From assembly GCF_946476835.1 (NCBI RefSeq), contig NZ_CAMKWA010000003.1, positions 62,001-126,000 on the forward strand: DNA of 64,000 nt, given 5' to 3'. Below, piece after piece: positions 25,291 through 34,961 of this stretch; position 1 is the first letter of the stretch, and each line of letters begins with the position of its first letter. Source of the stretch: an uncultured Neokomagataea sp. (GTDB lineage Bacteria; Pseudomonadota; Alphaproteobacteria; Acetobacterales; Acetobacteraceae). The notes under the pieces were generated by a model. That model did no database searches. It was not told where the DNA came from and was given only the letters and a program-made list of their open reading frames with translations. The position numbers and the translations under genes are program-made.

Positions 25291-28202
25291 AAAGGTGCAG
25301 GTATAGCGCTTTCAGTCGTTGGAGCTGTTTTTAGGGATGTCAGCAATACGTCCCGAATATGGCGGATGCGCTCTGGTTCACGTAATTTTTGGCCCAATAA
25401 GTCTTTGACGTAAAAGACGTCCACCGCGCGCATGCCGTATGTGGTGATGTGTGCAGACGCAATTTGCAGGGCTTCTGTGCTAAGAGCGGTGGTGATGTCA
25501 TACAGGAGGCCAGGGCGGTCACGTCCATTGACTTCGATGATGGTGTGACGGTCAGAGGCGGCATTATCGATGACAACACGTGGTGGCACATGGATGGCGC
25601 GCATGCGGCGGGACATGCCGAGGCGCTGTGTTTCAGCTAAGCCTTTAGCGATGTTCAAACGCCCAGAGAGAGCTTGTTCAATAAGGGTATTGAGGCGGCC
25701 CAATTGGTGCGGGTCTTCAAACGCGCAGCCCTGATTGTCTTGTACCCAGAACGTATCTAGGGCCATGCCATCGCTTAACGTATGGATGCGGGCATCAACG
25801 ATGGATGCACCTGCGACAGCAATAGCGCCTGCAATGTGAGCAAAAAGACCGGGGTGATCCGCGCAGAGAATAGTCATTTCTGTGACGCCACGATCAGGGA
25901 TCGGGGTGGCTTCTACGGTAATGGGTGCATGGTAGCGGTCTGAATCATGGACCATGCGGGCGTGGCGGATATGGGTGTCTGTGTCAAAGCCGAGCCAATA
26001 GCTGGGGTAGCCCAGTTCGAGGAACTGCTGGATGCTTTCTTCCGGGAGTAATTCGGCGAGGTTTTCACGGGCTAATTGGCGGGAATGGGCTACGCGCCCA
26101 TCTTGTTCGGATGCAGCCATGCCGCCTTCGAGGACTTCGGCCACGCGGGAATAAAGCTCGCGTAGGAGAGTCGCTTTCCATGCATTCCAGACTTTTGGGC
26201 TGACGGCCCGCATATCGGCAATGGTGAGCAGCAGTAGCAGTCTGAGGCGCTCAGGGGACTGGATGGTATCGGCCAAGTCCAGAATGGTACGCGGGTCATC
26301 AATGTCGCGTGTGAAAGCGGTGTGTGACAGCAAGAGATGATGCAGAACGAGCCAAGAGACGGTGTCTGTTTCTTCAAGGTCGAGGCCAAGGCGTGGACAA
26401 ATATCGAGTGCTAGCTCTGCGCCAATTTCAGAGTGATCACCGCCGCGCCCTTTGGCAATGTCATGCAGTAAAACGGAAACATAGAGGGCTTTGCGGGACC
26501 ATAAATCACGCGTGAGTTCGTACGCTAGCGGGATCTCGTCCGCCATACGTCCGGCTTCAATTTCACCGAGGATACGAACGGCCTCAATAATGTGCTCGTC
26601 GACGGTATAGATATGGTAGCTGTCGAACTGCATTTGCCCGACAACGCGTGACCAATCGGGCAAAAGATGCCCGAGGAGCCCCGTATCGTTGAGAATGGGG
26701 AGCCAAAAGGGGGCTGGGCTGTCTGGCTGGTGGCTCGGTGCGCGGAGTAGTTCTAGGAATAAATGGGCGGTTTCTGGGTCGTCCCGCAGGGAGACGGCAT
26801 AGCGTTCGTGCCGAATGAGCTGTTGCAGCGCCAAGGGATGAATTTCGCATTCATGGCGGCGTGCGCAGTCTAGCATTTGGAACATGAGGCGCGGATTATC
26901 GGCAAAGTCCATATGGTGGCCGGGGAAGAGTTTCCCGGCGATCATTTGGAATCCCTCAGGGCCGGGGGCTGTGAGGGCGGTGGTGCCAGATTGGCGCGTT
27001 TCGAGATGCGTGAGCACAATGGGCTCAAGCAGATAGGTCAGGCGTAGGACATCACGCGCGGTGAGGAAGTAATGGCGCATGAAGCGTTCGACGCCACGTT
27101 GGCGGCCATGGGTGGCGTACCCCATGCGCCCACCAATGATGGGTTGGACATCAAATGTTAAGCGTTCCTCGGCGCGGCCTGTGATGTAGTGTAGGTGCAG
27201 GCGCACGGTCCAAAAGAAGTTCCATGCGCGGCGGGCGCGGTGGGCTTCTCGGTCTGTCAGGAAGCCTAGAGAAACGAAAGACGGGCCATGTGCGGCTTGT
27301 GATGTTGTATCGTCTTCCGTGCCAGTGAGGGGGACGGGGCAGCCGAGGGCGGCGCGTCCTAGCCAGTTCAGCGTTTGGAGGTCACGTAAGCCGCCGCGGC
27401 CTTCTTTGAGGTTAGGTTCGACCATGGAGAGCGTATCGCCCAAGCGCTTATGGCGGCGACCGCGCTCTTGGATTTTACCATCAATAAAATTGGCGAGTGT
27501 TCGCTCTTGTAAGTCTTCGCTCAGGCGGCCGCGCAGATGTGCGGCGAGAGCGAGGTCTCCGCAAATGGGGCGTAAGTCGAGTAAAGCTGTGCGAATGGTG
27601 ATGTCAGTGGCGACGTCATGAATGCAGTCGGAGAGAGAGCGTGTGGCATGGCCAACGCGCAAGCCTAAATCCCACAAAGCGTAGAGAATAAACTCAATAC
27701 GGGCGGTTGCTGCTGGGGAAGGGTTTTCATCCGTAAGGAACAGGACATCAATGTCGCTAAAGGGTGCCAGAAGGCCAGAGCCATAACCACCGGTTGCGCA
27801 AAGGCAAAGGCGGCTTTGCCCTGAGCTATCGGCTGTGTTCGAGCGGGCTTTGGAAAAAAGCACAAGGGCGCGGATGGCTTCATCCGTCAGGGCTGCGAGG
27901 GCATGGGCTGCCGCAACGCCACTGAGGCGGCGCTTTTCGAAATGTTCACGGATTTCAGCCTGTCCAGCACCGAGGTGCCGGCGCAATGCCATCAAAATCT
28001 CGTCACGCGGGATCTCACCACCGGAATTGGGGGTGGTGGCAGTCTGCTGCGGTGCGTCAAGCTGTTCCAGCAAGGCATGGAGCGGAGAGAGGGGCTGAGT
28101 GTCGCCAGAGAGGCGATGAGAGCGCGAGTCGGACAGGGTTTTTTCCGTAAGCTTAGCAGCGGGAAGAATCTGATCTTCGCCCGATTGTGTCACGTTTTTC
28201 AA
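25287..28202 (-). CDS. glnD: [Protein-PII] uridylyltransferase / uridylyl-removing enzyme
   Basis: Bifunctional nitrogen sensor, 971 residues. It uridylylates PII (GlnB/GlnK) when glutamine is low and removes UMP when it is high. Domain order is a nucleotidyltransferase domain with GGYGSGLLAPFSDIDVLFL (residues about 131-149), a long helical linker, an HD domain with LLHDIAKGRGGDHSEIG, and two C-terminal ACT domains (TILCADHPGLFAHIAGA and EVNGRDRPGLLYDIT). ATG overlaps the mutS stop (ATGA), so mutS and glnD are coupled. The first 90 residues include a variable leader. Confidence 0.97.
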   Translation of the reverse strand: MKNVTQSGEDQILPAAKLTEKTLSDSRSHRLSGDTQPLSPLHALLEQLDAPQQTATTPNSGGEIPRDEILMALRRHLGAGQAEIREHFEKRRLSGVAAAHALAALTDEAIRALVLFSKARSNTADSSGQSRLCLCATGGYGSGLLAPFSDIDVLFLTDENPSPAATARIEFILYALWDLGLRVGHATRSLSDCIHDVATDITIRTALLDLRPICGDLALAAHLRGRLSEDLQERTLANFIDGKIQERGRRHKRLGDTLSMVEPNLKEGRGGLRDLQTLNWLGRAALGCPVPLTGTEDDTTSQAAHGPSFVSLGFLTDREAHRARRAWNFFWTVRLHLHYITGRAEERLTFDVQPIIGGRMGYATHGRQRGVERFMRHYFLTARDVLRLTYLLEPIVLTHLETRQSGTTALTAPGPEGFQMIAGKLFPGHHMDFADNPRLMFQMLDCARRHECEIHPLALQQLIRHERYAVSLRDDPETAHLFLELLRAPSHQPDSPAPFWLPILNDTGLLGHLLPDWSRVVGQMQFDSYHIYTVDEHIIEAVRILGEIEAGRMADEIPLAYELTRDLWSRKALYVSVLLHDIAKGRGGDHSEIGAELALDICPRLGLDLEETDTVSWLVLHHLLLSHTAFTRDIDDPRTILDLADTIQSPERLRLLLLLTIADMRAVSPKVWNAWKATLLRELYSRVAEVLEGGMAASEQDGRVAHSRQLARENLAELLPEESIQQFLELGYPSYWLGFDTDTHIRHARMVHDSDRYHAPITVEATPIPDRGVTEMTILCADHPGLFAHIAGAIAVAGASIVDARIHTLSDGMALDTFWVQDNQGCAFEDPHQLGRLNTLIEQALSGRLNIAKGLAETQRLGMSRRMRAIHVPPRVVIDNAASDRHTIIEVNGRDRPGLLYDITTALSTEALQIASAHITTYGMRAVDVFYVKDLLGQKLREPERIRHIRDVLLTSLKTAPTTESAIPAPF

Positions 28203-30805
28203 GTGTTCTCTCCGGTCGTGACGAGTTCTTTAAGCGCATAGAGGGCTGATAAGGCCTCTCTTGGAGACATGGAATCTGGGTCGAAGGTCTTCAAGGTTTC
28301 ACGCAGCGTATCAGGCTCGGACGGGGGCGTGGGTAGGTTTTCTGGTTCAGGGACGTCTAAGGCAGCGTCAAATAATGGCAAAGAGGGTCGGCTTTGGGCG
28401 TGTTGTTGCTCTAACGTGGCCAGAAGGCGTGAGGCACGATCAATAACGGCGGCAGGAACGCCCGCAAGGCGTGCGACGTGTAGGCCCCAGCTTTTGCGGG
28501 CGGCACCGGGGCGTACTTCATGCTGGAAGACGACTTTATCACGCCATTCCCGCACGGCCATGGTGCAGGCTTGGAGGCGCGGCAGGGCATCGGTTAGGGC
28601 ATTGAGTTCATGGAAATGCGTGGCGAAGATGGTGCGGGCGCCGAGATGGCCGTGCAGGGCTTCAAGTGTTGCCCATGCAATGGCGAGGCCATCTAGCGTT
28701 GAGGTGCCGCGCCCGATTTCATCAACGACCACTAGAGAGCGTGGTCCTGCTTGGTTCAAAATAGCGGCGGCCTCGGTCATTTCCACCATAAAGGTGGAAC
28801 GACCACGTGCGAGGTCATCGGCACCGCCCACGCGGGAGAAGAGGCGGTCTACCACGCCGATGGTCGCGCTTTTTGCCGGTATGGGCAGGCCTGCTTGCGC
28901 CAGAATAACCGCAAGGGCAGTTTGCCGTAGGAAGGTGGACTTACCAGCCATGTTCGGCCCGGTGAGGAGCATGACGCGCCGGTCCGGTTCTAGCGAGCAA
29001 TTATTGGGGATGAATCGTGCATCGGCGGAGCCAGATTCAGCAATGGCGGCTTCAACGACGGGGTGCCGACAGGCTGTGAGTGTGAAGTCTGTACCGTTGG
29101 TGATCTGTGGGCAGCACCAATTACCGCCTTGTGCCAAGAGGGCACAGGCACGCAGCACGTCAAGCGTGGCAAGGGCTTGAGCGACGTCTTCGAGTGCGGG
29201 GGTCTCGAGGGCTTGTCTGCAAAGACCGTCAAAAAGTGCGCGCTCCCGGCGGGAGGCTTTATCGGCGGCTTCAAGGATCGCTTGGTCTAAGGTGGCGAGC
29301 TCTTCTGTGGTGAAACGTGCGAGGCTGGCTGTGCCTTGGCGGAAGGAGAGTTCGGGGTTGTCACGCAGTTTGGTGCCATGTGCGGCGGGCACTTCAATGA
29401 CGTAACCGAGTTGTGCGTGATGTTTGATTTTTAGGCTGTTGATGCCGAAACGTGCGCTGAGATCGCCCTGCATGCCAGCGATGACGCGGCGGCTATTATC
29501 GCGCAGACTGCGGTGGTGGTCGAGTTCTTCGTCATAGCCTTTGGCGATGACGCCGCCGTCATCAAGTCGTGCGGGGAGTTCTTCAGCTAGAGCAGCTTGT
29601 AAGCGCGCGAGTAGCCCTTCTGCACGGCCATAGAGCGCGGCGAACAAAGTGCGGATATGGTGTGGTGTTGCGTCCGTGCACAGAGGTTGAAGGAGTGCTG
29701 TGGTGTCATCTGCTGCAATCAGGGCATCGCGCAGGGCGGCGAGGTCTCGTGGTTGGCCACGTTGGGCAGACAGGCGGCCTAGAGCCCGGGCGACATCGGG
29801 GGTGCGGCGCAGAATGGTGGCGAGGCCATCATTGAGGCCGGATTGCTCGTTGAGCCAGCGCCATGCTTGTTGGCGGGCTGTGATAGCGGCGGCATCTGTG
29901 AGAGGTGAAGAGAGCCATTCAGCGAGAAGGCGTGAGCCTGCGGCGGTGGTGGTGCGGGAGACGGTACCGAACAGGCTGTATTTGGTTTCGCCGTCGCGGG
30001 TGCGCAAAATGTCGAGGCTGTGCCGGGTTGCAGGGTCAATGCCGAGTACGCCGTCGAGCCCTTGTGTCGTTGGGCGTGAGATGCGTGGCAGTGCACCGGC
30101 TTGGCTGCGCTGGACGTAACCGAGCACCATGGCGCACGCGATGATGTGTTCTGGTGAGAAATCCCCGAGTGCTTCAATTTGGGCAACGTTGAAGGCGCGA
30201 GCGATTTGTGTGCGCGCACTGTCGAGTGAGGGAATACTGGGGACTGGGGCGAGGCGCTGTGCGTGTTCAGGCGGTAAGAGGTCTGGGGCGGAGAGGATCT
30301 CGGTCGGGTCAAGTCGTGCGAGGAGCTCCGGCAGCGCTTCTTGTGAGGTGGTCGCCGTTTCAAATGCACCTGTGGAAATATCGATCCATGCTGCGCCTAG
30401 CGTATAGCTTTGGCCGCGTGTGGGCGAGGGGGCAACCGCGAAGAGGAGGTTGGCGCGGCCCGCTTCGAGCAATTCGTCTTCGGTGAGGGTGCCGGGAGAG
30501 ACGACGCGCACAATGGCACGTGGCAGGGGGCCTTTTTGTCCCTTTTGCGGTGTTTGTGTTTGCTCAGCAACCGCGACGCGAAAGCCGCGGCGGATTAAGC
30601 GTGCGAGATAAGCTGGTGCCGCTGAGACGGGGACACCGCACATGGGGATAGGGTCGCCCGCGTGGGAGCCGCGTGTGGTGAGCGCGATGTCGAGCGCATG
30701 GGCAGCAGCCTGTGCGTCAGCAAAGAATAGCTCATAGAAATCACCCATACGGAAAAACAGGAGCGCTTCTGGCTCCTGTTCTTTAAGGGCGAACCACTGT
30801 GCCAT
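28199..30805 (-). CDS. mutS: DNA mismatch repair protein MutS
   Basis: Mismatch-recognition ATPase, 868 residues. The mismatch-binding Phe-x-Glu lies in LFFRMGDFYELFF at the N-terminus. The ATPase domain has Walker A LTGPNMAGKSTFLRQTAL, Walker B VVVDEIGRGTSTLDG and the ATFATHFHEL-type switch. The start is uncertain: the open frame continues 43 codons upstream without ATG, GTG or TTG but with ATT codons, and homologues often have about 20 residues before the equivalent of AMAQWFALK. ATG 30805 has AAGG 11 bases upstream. Stop overlaps glnD. Confidence 0.96.
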   Translation of the reverse strand: MAQWFALKEQEPEALLFFRMGDFYELFFADAQAAAHALDIALTTRGSHAGDPIPMCGVPVSAAPAYLARLIRRGFRVAVAEQTQTPQKGQKGPLPRAIVRVVSPGTLTEDELLEAGRANLLFAVAPSPTRGQSYTLGAAWIDISTGAFETATTSQEALPELLARLDPTEILSAPDLLPPEHAQRLAPVPSIPSLDSARTQIARAFNVAQIEALGDFSPEHIIACAMVLGYVQRSQAGALPRISRPTTQGLDGVLGIDPATRHSLDILRTRDGETKYSLFGTVSRTTTAAGSRLLAEWLSSPLTDAAAITARQQAWRWLNEQSGLNDGLATILRRTPDVARALGRLSAQRGQPRDLAALRDALIAADDTTALLQPLCTDATPHHIRTLFAALYGRAEGLLARLQAALAEELPARLDDGGVIAKGYDEELDHHRSLRDNSRRVIAGMQGDLSARFGINSLKIKHHAQLGYVIEVPAAHGTKLRDNPELSFRQGTASLARFTTEELATLDQAILEAADKASRRERALFDGLCRQALETPALEDVAQALATLDVLRACALLAQGGNWCCPQITNGTDFTLTACRHPVVEAAIAESGSADARFIPNNCSLEPDRRVMLLTGPNMAGKSTFLRQTALAVILAQAGLPIPAKSATIGVVDRLFSRVGGADDLARGRSTFMVEMTEAAAILNQAGPRSLVVVDEIGRGTSTLDGLAIAWATLEALHGHLGARTIFATHFHELNALTDALPRLQACTMAVREWRDKVVFQHEVRPGAARKSWGLHVARLAGVPAAVIDRASRLLATLEQQHAQSRPSLPLFDAALDVPEPENLPTPPSEPDTLRETLKTFDPDSMSPREALSALYALKELVTTGENT

Positions 30806-30934
30806 GGCCGGGGTGGCCTTGGCGGCGGATGACGGGGGCTTGAGGGAACCGATGGGTCCTATCTCCGGTTGAGCATAAAAAAGGGCCTCAATACCGTTTC
30901 CCGTGAGAGGTGTGAACCGGTTGTCATTGATGTT

Positions 30935-32494
30935 TTAGCGACTACGCCGGCGGGCGATGCGTTTTTGCAACGCTGCGACGGCATCTTTGATTTTGACAAT
31001 ACCGAGTGCATCTAGCGCACTGCCATAAATGACGGCACCGAGTATGACGAGGAACGCCATGACGATCACGCGTAAGATGTCGTGTTGATAGATGACATAT
31101 GGGGCAAGTAGTTTTTGCCCTGCGGCAACCCAGAGAGCCATAAGAAGTGCTGCGCCAAAGGTCCGGGTGGCGTGTTTGATGAGGGGTGCATCTGGCTGGA
31201 AGACCTCACGCCGGTAGAGGATAAAGGCCAAGCACAGCACATTAACAATGGCAGCCAGTGTGCTGGCGAGTGGTGGCCCGAGATATCCGAGCGGATGGAA
31301 GAGAGCGAGGTTCAGTCCAAGATTTAAGGCGAGGGTGAAGAAGCCAATGCGGACGGGAGTTTTCGTATCGCCATGGGCGAAAAAACCGGGGGATAGGACC
31401 TTAATGAGGATGAAAGCCGGCAGGCCCGCAGCATAAGCGCGCAAACATTCGGCGGCGAGGAGGGCATCTTGCGTGGAGAAATGCCCATAAGCGAAGAGCC
31501 CGGTCATGAGGATCGGGGCGAGGGCGATGAGCCCGGCTGTAGCGGGAAGGGTAAGCAAAAGTGCGTAGTTGAGGGCACGGTTTAAGCTGGCCCGACCGCC
31601 TGCCGCGTCGTTCGTGGCTGCATGTTTGGAGAGAACCGGCATGAGCGTTGTGGCTGCGGCAGCCCCTAAAACGCCGAGTGGCAGTTGGTTCAGCCGATCA
31701 GCCGCGTATAGAATGGATACGCCACCGACGGGGAGCTTTGTGGCGATGATGGTATCGACCGTGAGGTTGATTTGGGTCACGCCAGAGCCGAGCAGTCCCG
31801 GCCCCATGCGGCGGAGCATTTGGCGGATGTCGGGGGAGAGTGTCGGGCGCAAAAGAAACGGTAGAATACCGGCGCGTTTGGTCGCCCAGAGTAAGGCGCC
31901 AAGTTGCACGGCCCCGGAAATGGTTACGCCCCATGCTGAGGCGAAGACGACATCATGCCAGCCCCAATAGCCAATATAGGTGGAAGCAATGCCGATGACG
32001 TTAAAGGCCAGATAGGCCGCTGAAGCCGCACTGTAATAGCCGCGCCCGTTCAAAATTCCGGCGACGAGGGCTGCGGCGCAGATGAGCACCATGTATGGGA
32101 AGGTAATGCGCGTCAGAGCGACCGCGAGAGAGAAGCGGTCGCCGCCTGGAAGGAAGTCTGACGTGAGGGAGATGACGATGGGGGTGAAGATTTCACATAT
32201 CACCGTCAGAATAACGAGCCATGCGAGAAGCGCTGAAAGGGCCTGACTGGCAAAGCGTAGGGCTTTGTCATGGCCTTCTGTTTCGTATTTTCCCGTAAAC
32301 ATGGGGACGAAAGCGGCATTGAGCGCGCCTTCACCGAACAGGCGGCGGAACATATTTGGTAGGCGCAGAGCCACCAAATAGGCATCAAGCGCCGGGCCTG
32401 CGCCCAAGAAATTATACAGCAGCTGGTCACGGATGAGGCCGAGAACCCGCGAAAGCATGGTCCAGCCGCCGACAGTCAGAAAATTACGAATCAT
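30935..32494 (-). CDS. murJ: Lipid II flippase MurJ
   Basis: MOP-superfamily flippase moving undecaprenyl-PP-linked peptidoglycan precursor across the inner membrane; 519 residues, about 14 helices. The N-terminus RNFLTVGGWTMLSRVLGLIRDQ and the following GAGPALDAYLVALRLPNMFRRLFGEGALNAAFVP are hallmark MurJ/MviN sequences, including the conserved Arg and Asp-Ala-Phe positions. Ends in a basic tail (IARRRSR). Upstream member of the minus-strand group murJ - mutS - glnD, separated from mutS by 129 bp. Confidence 0.97.
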   Translation of the reverse strand: MIRNFLTVGGWTMLSRVLGLIRDQLLYNFLGAGPALDAYLVALRLPNMFRRLFGEGALNAAFVPMFTGKYETEGHDKALRFASQALSALLAWLVILTVICEIFTPIVISLTSDFLPGGDRFSLAVALTRITFPYMVLICAAALVAGILNGRGYYSAASAAYLAFNVIGIASTYIGYWGWHDVVFASAWGVTISGAVQLGALLWATKRAGILPFLLRPTLSPDIRQMLRRMGPGLLGSGVTQINLTVDTIIATKLPVGGVSILYAADRLNQLPLGVLGAAAATTLMPVLSKHAATNDAAGGRASLNRALNYALLLTLPATAGLIALAPILMTGLFAYGHFSTQDALLAAECLRAYAAGLPAFILIKVLSPGFFAHGDTKTPVRIGFFTLALNLGLNLALFHPLGYLGPPLASTLAAIVNVLCLAFILYRREVFQPDAPLIKHATRTFGAALLMALWVAAGQKLLAPYVIYQHDILRVIVMAFLVILGAVIYGSALDALGIVKIKDAVAALQKRIARRRSR

Positions 32495-32555
32495 GGAATC
32501 GTCTTTAGCTTAACACGCGGTCAGACGATACCGAGGGAATCGGGCGAAGTTTGGA

Positions 32556-32801
32556 TTAGTGGCGTGTGTATTGGGAGCGGTGCACGCGCTGCGGGGTAAG
32601 GCGCAGGGATGAGAGCGTGCCGAGGCTAACAACCAAGAGGGCGGCTTGCGCTACGCTCATGACACTGGCCCAGAATGTGCCGGATGCCGAGAGGAAGTGG
32701 TCCACATTTTGGGCGACGACCGGGCAGAGCGCTCCGAGTGCTGCGACGAGCAGCAGGGGCAGGAGGGGTTTGAGCGTAGCGCTCTGCGGAGGGGTGGTCA
32801 T
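32556..32801 (-). CDS. Small two-helix membrane protein
   Basis: An 81-residue hypothetical with two predicted membrane helices (LKPLLPLLLVAALGALCPVVA and SVMSVAQAALLVVSLGTL) and a basic C-terminus. ATG 32801 has GGAG six bases upstream and is preferred over in-frame ATG and TTG codons further up. It lies 61 bp before murJ on the same strand and may share its promoter. No family recognised. Confidence 0.55.
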   Translation of the reverse strand: MTTPPQSATLKPLLPLLLVAALGALCPVVAQNVDHFLSASGTFWASVMSVAQAALLVVSLGTLSSLRLTPQRVHRSQYTRH

Positions 32802-32881
32802 GGGGTGCTCCATGTCATTCAATTGTCATGAAGCTGGCGTGTTTCGATACGATCCGTCAAGGAAAAAGCATTTTGGAGGCT

Positions 32882-33388
32882 TTATGCACCGCTGGTACAT
32901 GAGAGCAAAAGGCGCTGTACCGCGTTTTCAACGCGCTGCCCTTCGGGTTTGGTGAGGGGGGTGTACCATTTGTAGAGGTGCCCTTGGGGGGTGATCAGAT
33001 ATTTGTAAAAATTCCAGCGCGGAATAGACAACACGCCGCCTTCACTGCGGAGCCATTGGAAAAGGGGAATCGCCTCTGGGCCACGCACATCAGCTTTCGC
33101 AGCCATTGGGAAGCTCACGCCATAATTGCGGTGGCAGAACGCACCAATCTCTTCGGACGAGCCGGGTTCTTGGTTGCCAAATTGGTTGGAGGGGATGCCG
33201 ATAATGGCCAGCCCGTTATCGCGGTCTCGCCCGTAAAGGGACCACAGATGCTGTAAGCCTTCGTATTGTGGGGTGAAGCCACATTTTGAAGCGGTATTGA
33301 CGATGAGAAGAGGGCGGCCGCGATAGGCAGATAAATCAATCATGCCGCCTTCGAGAGCGGGAATGCTGAAGTCATAAATACTGGGCAT
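32882..33388 (-). CDS. Glutathione peroxidase family protein
   Basis: A 168-residue thiol peroxidase of the GPx family, reducing hydroperoxides. The catalytic tetrad residues are visible: Cys in NTASKCGFTPQYEGL, Gln in IPSNQFGNQEPG, Trp/Asn in RWNFYKYLI. The redox residue is Cys, not selenocysteine. Bacterial Cys-GPx enzymes (BtuE-like) often use thioredoxin rather than glutathione. ATG 33388 with GAGGAGGA five bases upstream fixes the start; the frame extends further but without a site. Single gene, divergent from the nucleoside transporter. Confidence 0.95.
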   Translation of the reverse strand: MPSIYDFSIPALEGGMIDLSAYRGRPLLIVNTASKCGFTPQYEGLQHLWSLYGRDRDNGLAIIGIPSNQFGNQEPGSSEEIGAFCHRNYGVSFPMAAKADVRGPEAIPLFQWLRSEGGVLSIPRWNFYKYLITPQGHLYKWYTPLTKPEGQRVENAVQRLLLSCTSGA

Positions 33389-33511
33389 GGTTCCTCCTCG
33401 GATGATGGGTTGAGTGTAGTCTTCTCGAGCGGAGATGACGAGAGGGCTGGACATCTGGCGCATCTGCGAACAGTTTCGCCATGTTTTGAATGTGAAAGGG
33501 AAGTCCCCGCT

Positions 33512-34735
33512 GTGTCAGAAGCCCTTGTGTCTTGCCTTCGCGCTGTGGTGGCCATTGTCGCTTTAATGGTGGTGGGTGTTTTATGCTCTACTAACCGGCG
33601 GGCGATTGATTGGCGTTTTGTGACCAAGGCCTTGGTCATGCAGGCGGGCTTGGGGGTTTTGATCCTTTGGAGTCCTCCGGGGGCAGCGTTATTGCGGCAT
33701 CTTTCGGATGCCGTGGGTTGGGTGCTGTCCTTTGGCGGTGCGGGGAGCTCCTTTCTCTTCGGTGGTTTGGTCGGTCCCAAGATGGGGGATATTTTTGGCG
33801 GCGGAGCATTCGTCTTTGCCCTGCATGTGCTGCCACAAATTGTTTATGTCGCGGCTTTATTAGCGCTACTGGAACATTTTGGGGTTCTGCGTCTATTGGC
33901 GCGTGGGATTGGTGGTGTGGTGTCTAAAGTTTTGGGCACGACTGCTATGGAGGGCTTCTCCGCAGTGTTGACCATTTTCTTGGGCCAGACGGAAATGCCT
34001 GTGGCGTTGCAGCACACGTTGGATCGTTTGCCACGTCGTGTTCTAGCAACGGTGCTATGTAGCGGTACGGCGTCTGTCGCGGGGTCTGTTCTGGCGGGGT
34101 ATGCCTCATTAGGGGTGCCGATGACGGACCTTTTGGCGGCATCTGTTATGGCTATTCCGGGTGGATTGCTGTTCTCGCGGATTTTATTCCCCGGGGAACG
34201 GGAAGATGAGGCCGCTTTAGAGAATATGGTGCGGCGTCATAGTACGGTTTTTGAGGCGCTGGCAGATGGCGCGATGAATGGTGCCCGAATTGCTGTGGCA
34301 GTGGGGGCGGTGCTAGTGGCCTTTGTTGGGTTGATTGCGCTGGTCGATGGCGTTCTCGGCAGTTTCGGCCTGACGTTGACACGTATCTTGGGTGTTGTAC
34401 TGGCACCAGTCGTGTGGCTGATGGGCGTGCCATGGCATGAAGCTGTGACGGCTGGTGGGCTGTTTGGTCAGAAGATCGTATTCAACGAGTTTGTGGCGTA
34501 TGCGAGTCTTTCTCCGATGATTCATGAGCATGCGCTTTCGACGCATACGGTGACGATTTTGTCGTTCGCGCTGTGTGGTTTTGCGAATTTATCGACGATC
34601 GGTATTTTGATTGGCGCGTTTGGGAGTGCTGCACCAGAGCGACGGAGTGATGTTGCAGCGTTGGCCGGGCGTGCGGTGATTGCGGGTACGCTGTCGAATG
34701 CTATGAGTGCTGTGGTTGCTGGTTTATTGGTGTGA
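33512..34735 (+). CDS. Concentrative nucleoside transporter (NupC family)
   Basis: Inner-membrane nucleoside/cation symporter, about 407 residues with about ten membrane segments. Signature sequences are the N-terminal gate region, GPKMGDIFGGGAFVFALHVLPQIVYV, GQTEMPVAL (substrate and sodium site), SVAGSVLAGYASLG, VMAIPGGLLFSRI and GLFGQKIVFNEFVAY...FALCGFANLSTIGILIG. GTG 33512 preceded by AAAGGGA is a better start than the upstream in-frame codons, because residues before it look unlike transporter sequence. Likely imports pyrimidine or purine nucleosides. Confidence 0.92.
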   Translation: MSEALVSCLRAVVAIVALMVVGVLCSTNRRAIDWRFVTKALVMQAGLGVLILWSPPGAALLRHLSDAVGWVLSFGGAGSSFLFGGLVGPKMGDIFGGGAFVFALHVLPQIVYVAALLALLEHFGVLRLLARGIGGVVSKVLGTTAMEGFSAVLTIFLGQTEMPVALQHTLDRLPRRVLATVLCSGTASVAGSVLAGYASLGVPMTDLLAASVMAIPGGLLFSRILFPGEREDEAALENMVRRHSTVFEALADGAMNGARIAVAVGAVLVAFVGLIALVDGVLGSFGLTLTRILGVVLAPVVWLMGVPWHEAVTAGGLFGQKIVFNEFVAYASLSPMIHEHALSTHTVTILSFALCGFANLSTIGILIGAFGSAAPERRSDVAALAGRAVIAGTLSNAMSAVVAGLLV

Positions 34736-34879
34736 GGCGTATTTTTTTTACGCCTGCACTGAGAGGTGAGGCAGCTCTATTGGTATGAAAATGACTGCCT
34801 AAACGTCATTATTTGACGATAGAGTAGATGGAGATCCCTCTTTTTGTTGAGAGAATTACTGGGTGTATAGATCCTCGTA

Positions 34880-34911
34880 AGGGGTGTGTATTTGACCCCT
34901 CACCTTTTTTA
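34880..34911 (+). terminator. Possible terminator after nucleoside transporter
   Basis: AGGGGT (34880-34885) pairs with ACCCCT (34895-34900), followed after CACC by six T. The stem is short. The transporter stop is 145 bp upstream, so the 3' untranslated region would be long. Confidence 0.4.
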
Positions 34912-34961
34912 TTCAGATTTTTGGAAGGGTGTGCAGAATAATTATCACCTTCTACCTATCC

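Noticed and set aside
28269-29180. 303-codon plus-strand frame opposite mutS
   Set aside because: Antisense of the mutS ATPase domain; composition is Arg/Ser/Ala-rich without domains.
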